Assembly (NCBI GenBank): GCA_016280845.1
Contig: JAEEHO010000138.1
Coordinates: 1 to 35,448, forward strand
DNA from: Paludibacteraceae bacterium
GTDB lineage: Bacteria; Bacteroidota; Bacteroidia; Bacteroidales; Paludibacteraceae
Direction of reading: 5' to 3'
DNA: 35,448 nt
Made by a program: the position numbers and the translations under genes. Below, one piece after another: positions 35,115 to 35,448 of the stretch (positions within the stretch are counted from its first letter, which is position 1; each line of letters opens with the position of its first letter). The notes under the pieces are model-generated. The model saw nothing but the letters and a program-made list of their open reading frames with translations. It did not search any database and had not been told where the DNA came from.

Positions 35115-35448
35115 ATGAAGAAGATTTTATCTTTATTAACGGCCATGTTCTGCGCCGGTTGTTTGCTTGCGCAAAAATTCGGAGATCTGCAGATTCCGAG
35201 TGTAGAACACGGCATCATCAGCGTCACGCGTGGTGATTCAGCGCTTAGTAGCGGTGACACCGTCCGCGTAGGCGAGACACTCACCATCACCTACTCCGCC
35301 ACCAATCCGTGGTTCGTTGTAGGCGATGACACTCTCAGTTTAACGCTCACAGACGAGATGATTTCGGGTGGGCCAGTTGTAGAATTAGATTTAACTTCCC
35401 AAGGTTGGACCCCAGTAGGCGGCGAAAAAGAGTATTGTAGTTATACAA
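35115..35448 (+). CDS. Secreted protein of unknown function, 3'-truncated by window edge
   Basis: ATG 35115: MKKILSLLTAMFCAGCLLAQKFGDLQIPSVEHGIISVTRGDSALSSGDTVRVGETLTITYSATNPWFVVGDDTLSLTLTDEM..., open to window end; signal peptide with ALAQ-type cleavage context. Confidence 0.75.
   Translation, partial: MKKILSLLTAMFCAGCLLAQKFGDLQIPSVEHGIISVTRGDSALSSGDTVRVGETLTITYSATNPWFVVGDDTLSLTLTDEMISGGPVVELDLTSQGWTPVGGEKEYCSYT

Overview
A ~35.4 kb Bacteroidales-type window, inferred from TAnnTTTG promoters, T9SS-like C-termini, and the absence of obvious Shine-Dalgarno sites. All supported genes are on the + strand. (1) The 5' part holds a 5'-truncated vWA protein with a type-A-like T9SS C-terminus. It is followed by a DUF4874/DUF4832-like secreted protein, a HAD hydrolase, a NahK-like N-acetylhexosamine kinase and a CBM9-like protein. 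(2) A second cluster starting at 6059 encodes an AgaS-like SIS protein, a KbaZ/GatZ-like tagatose-bisphosphate aldolase subunit, an acetyl-xylan-esterase-like lipoprotein and a PfkB sugar kinase. This resembles a galactosamine/GalNAc-to-tagatose-phosphate route. (3) Two nt after the pfkB stop, a ~23.5 kb same-strand array begins. It has seven secreted calcineurin-type metallophosphoesterases (MPEs), mostly fused to an N-terminal right-handed beta-helix, with a BIG2-like domain in four and a purple-acid-phosphatase-like Fn3 domain. Two stand-alone beta-helix proteins and one degraded relic of a further member are interspersed. Most members end in the same ~22-aa motif (KFIRDGQLYIRIDGKTYNVLGQEVK-like). 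(4) The array is followed by a terminator and a ~700 bp repeat-rich intergenic region with an 11-bp tandem repeat, hairpins and a nested inverted-repeat element. A truncated secreted-protein gene ends the window. The most interesting signal is the expanded beta-helix/MPE array tightly linked to amino-sugar catabolism. I infer a candidate locus for using a phosphorylated, acetylated, amino-sugar-containing polymer. No CRISPR, tRNA, rRNA, transposase or SusC/D pair was seen.
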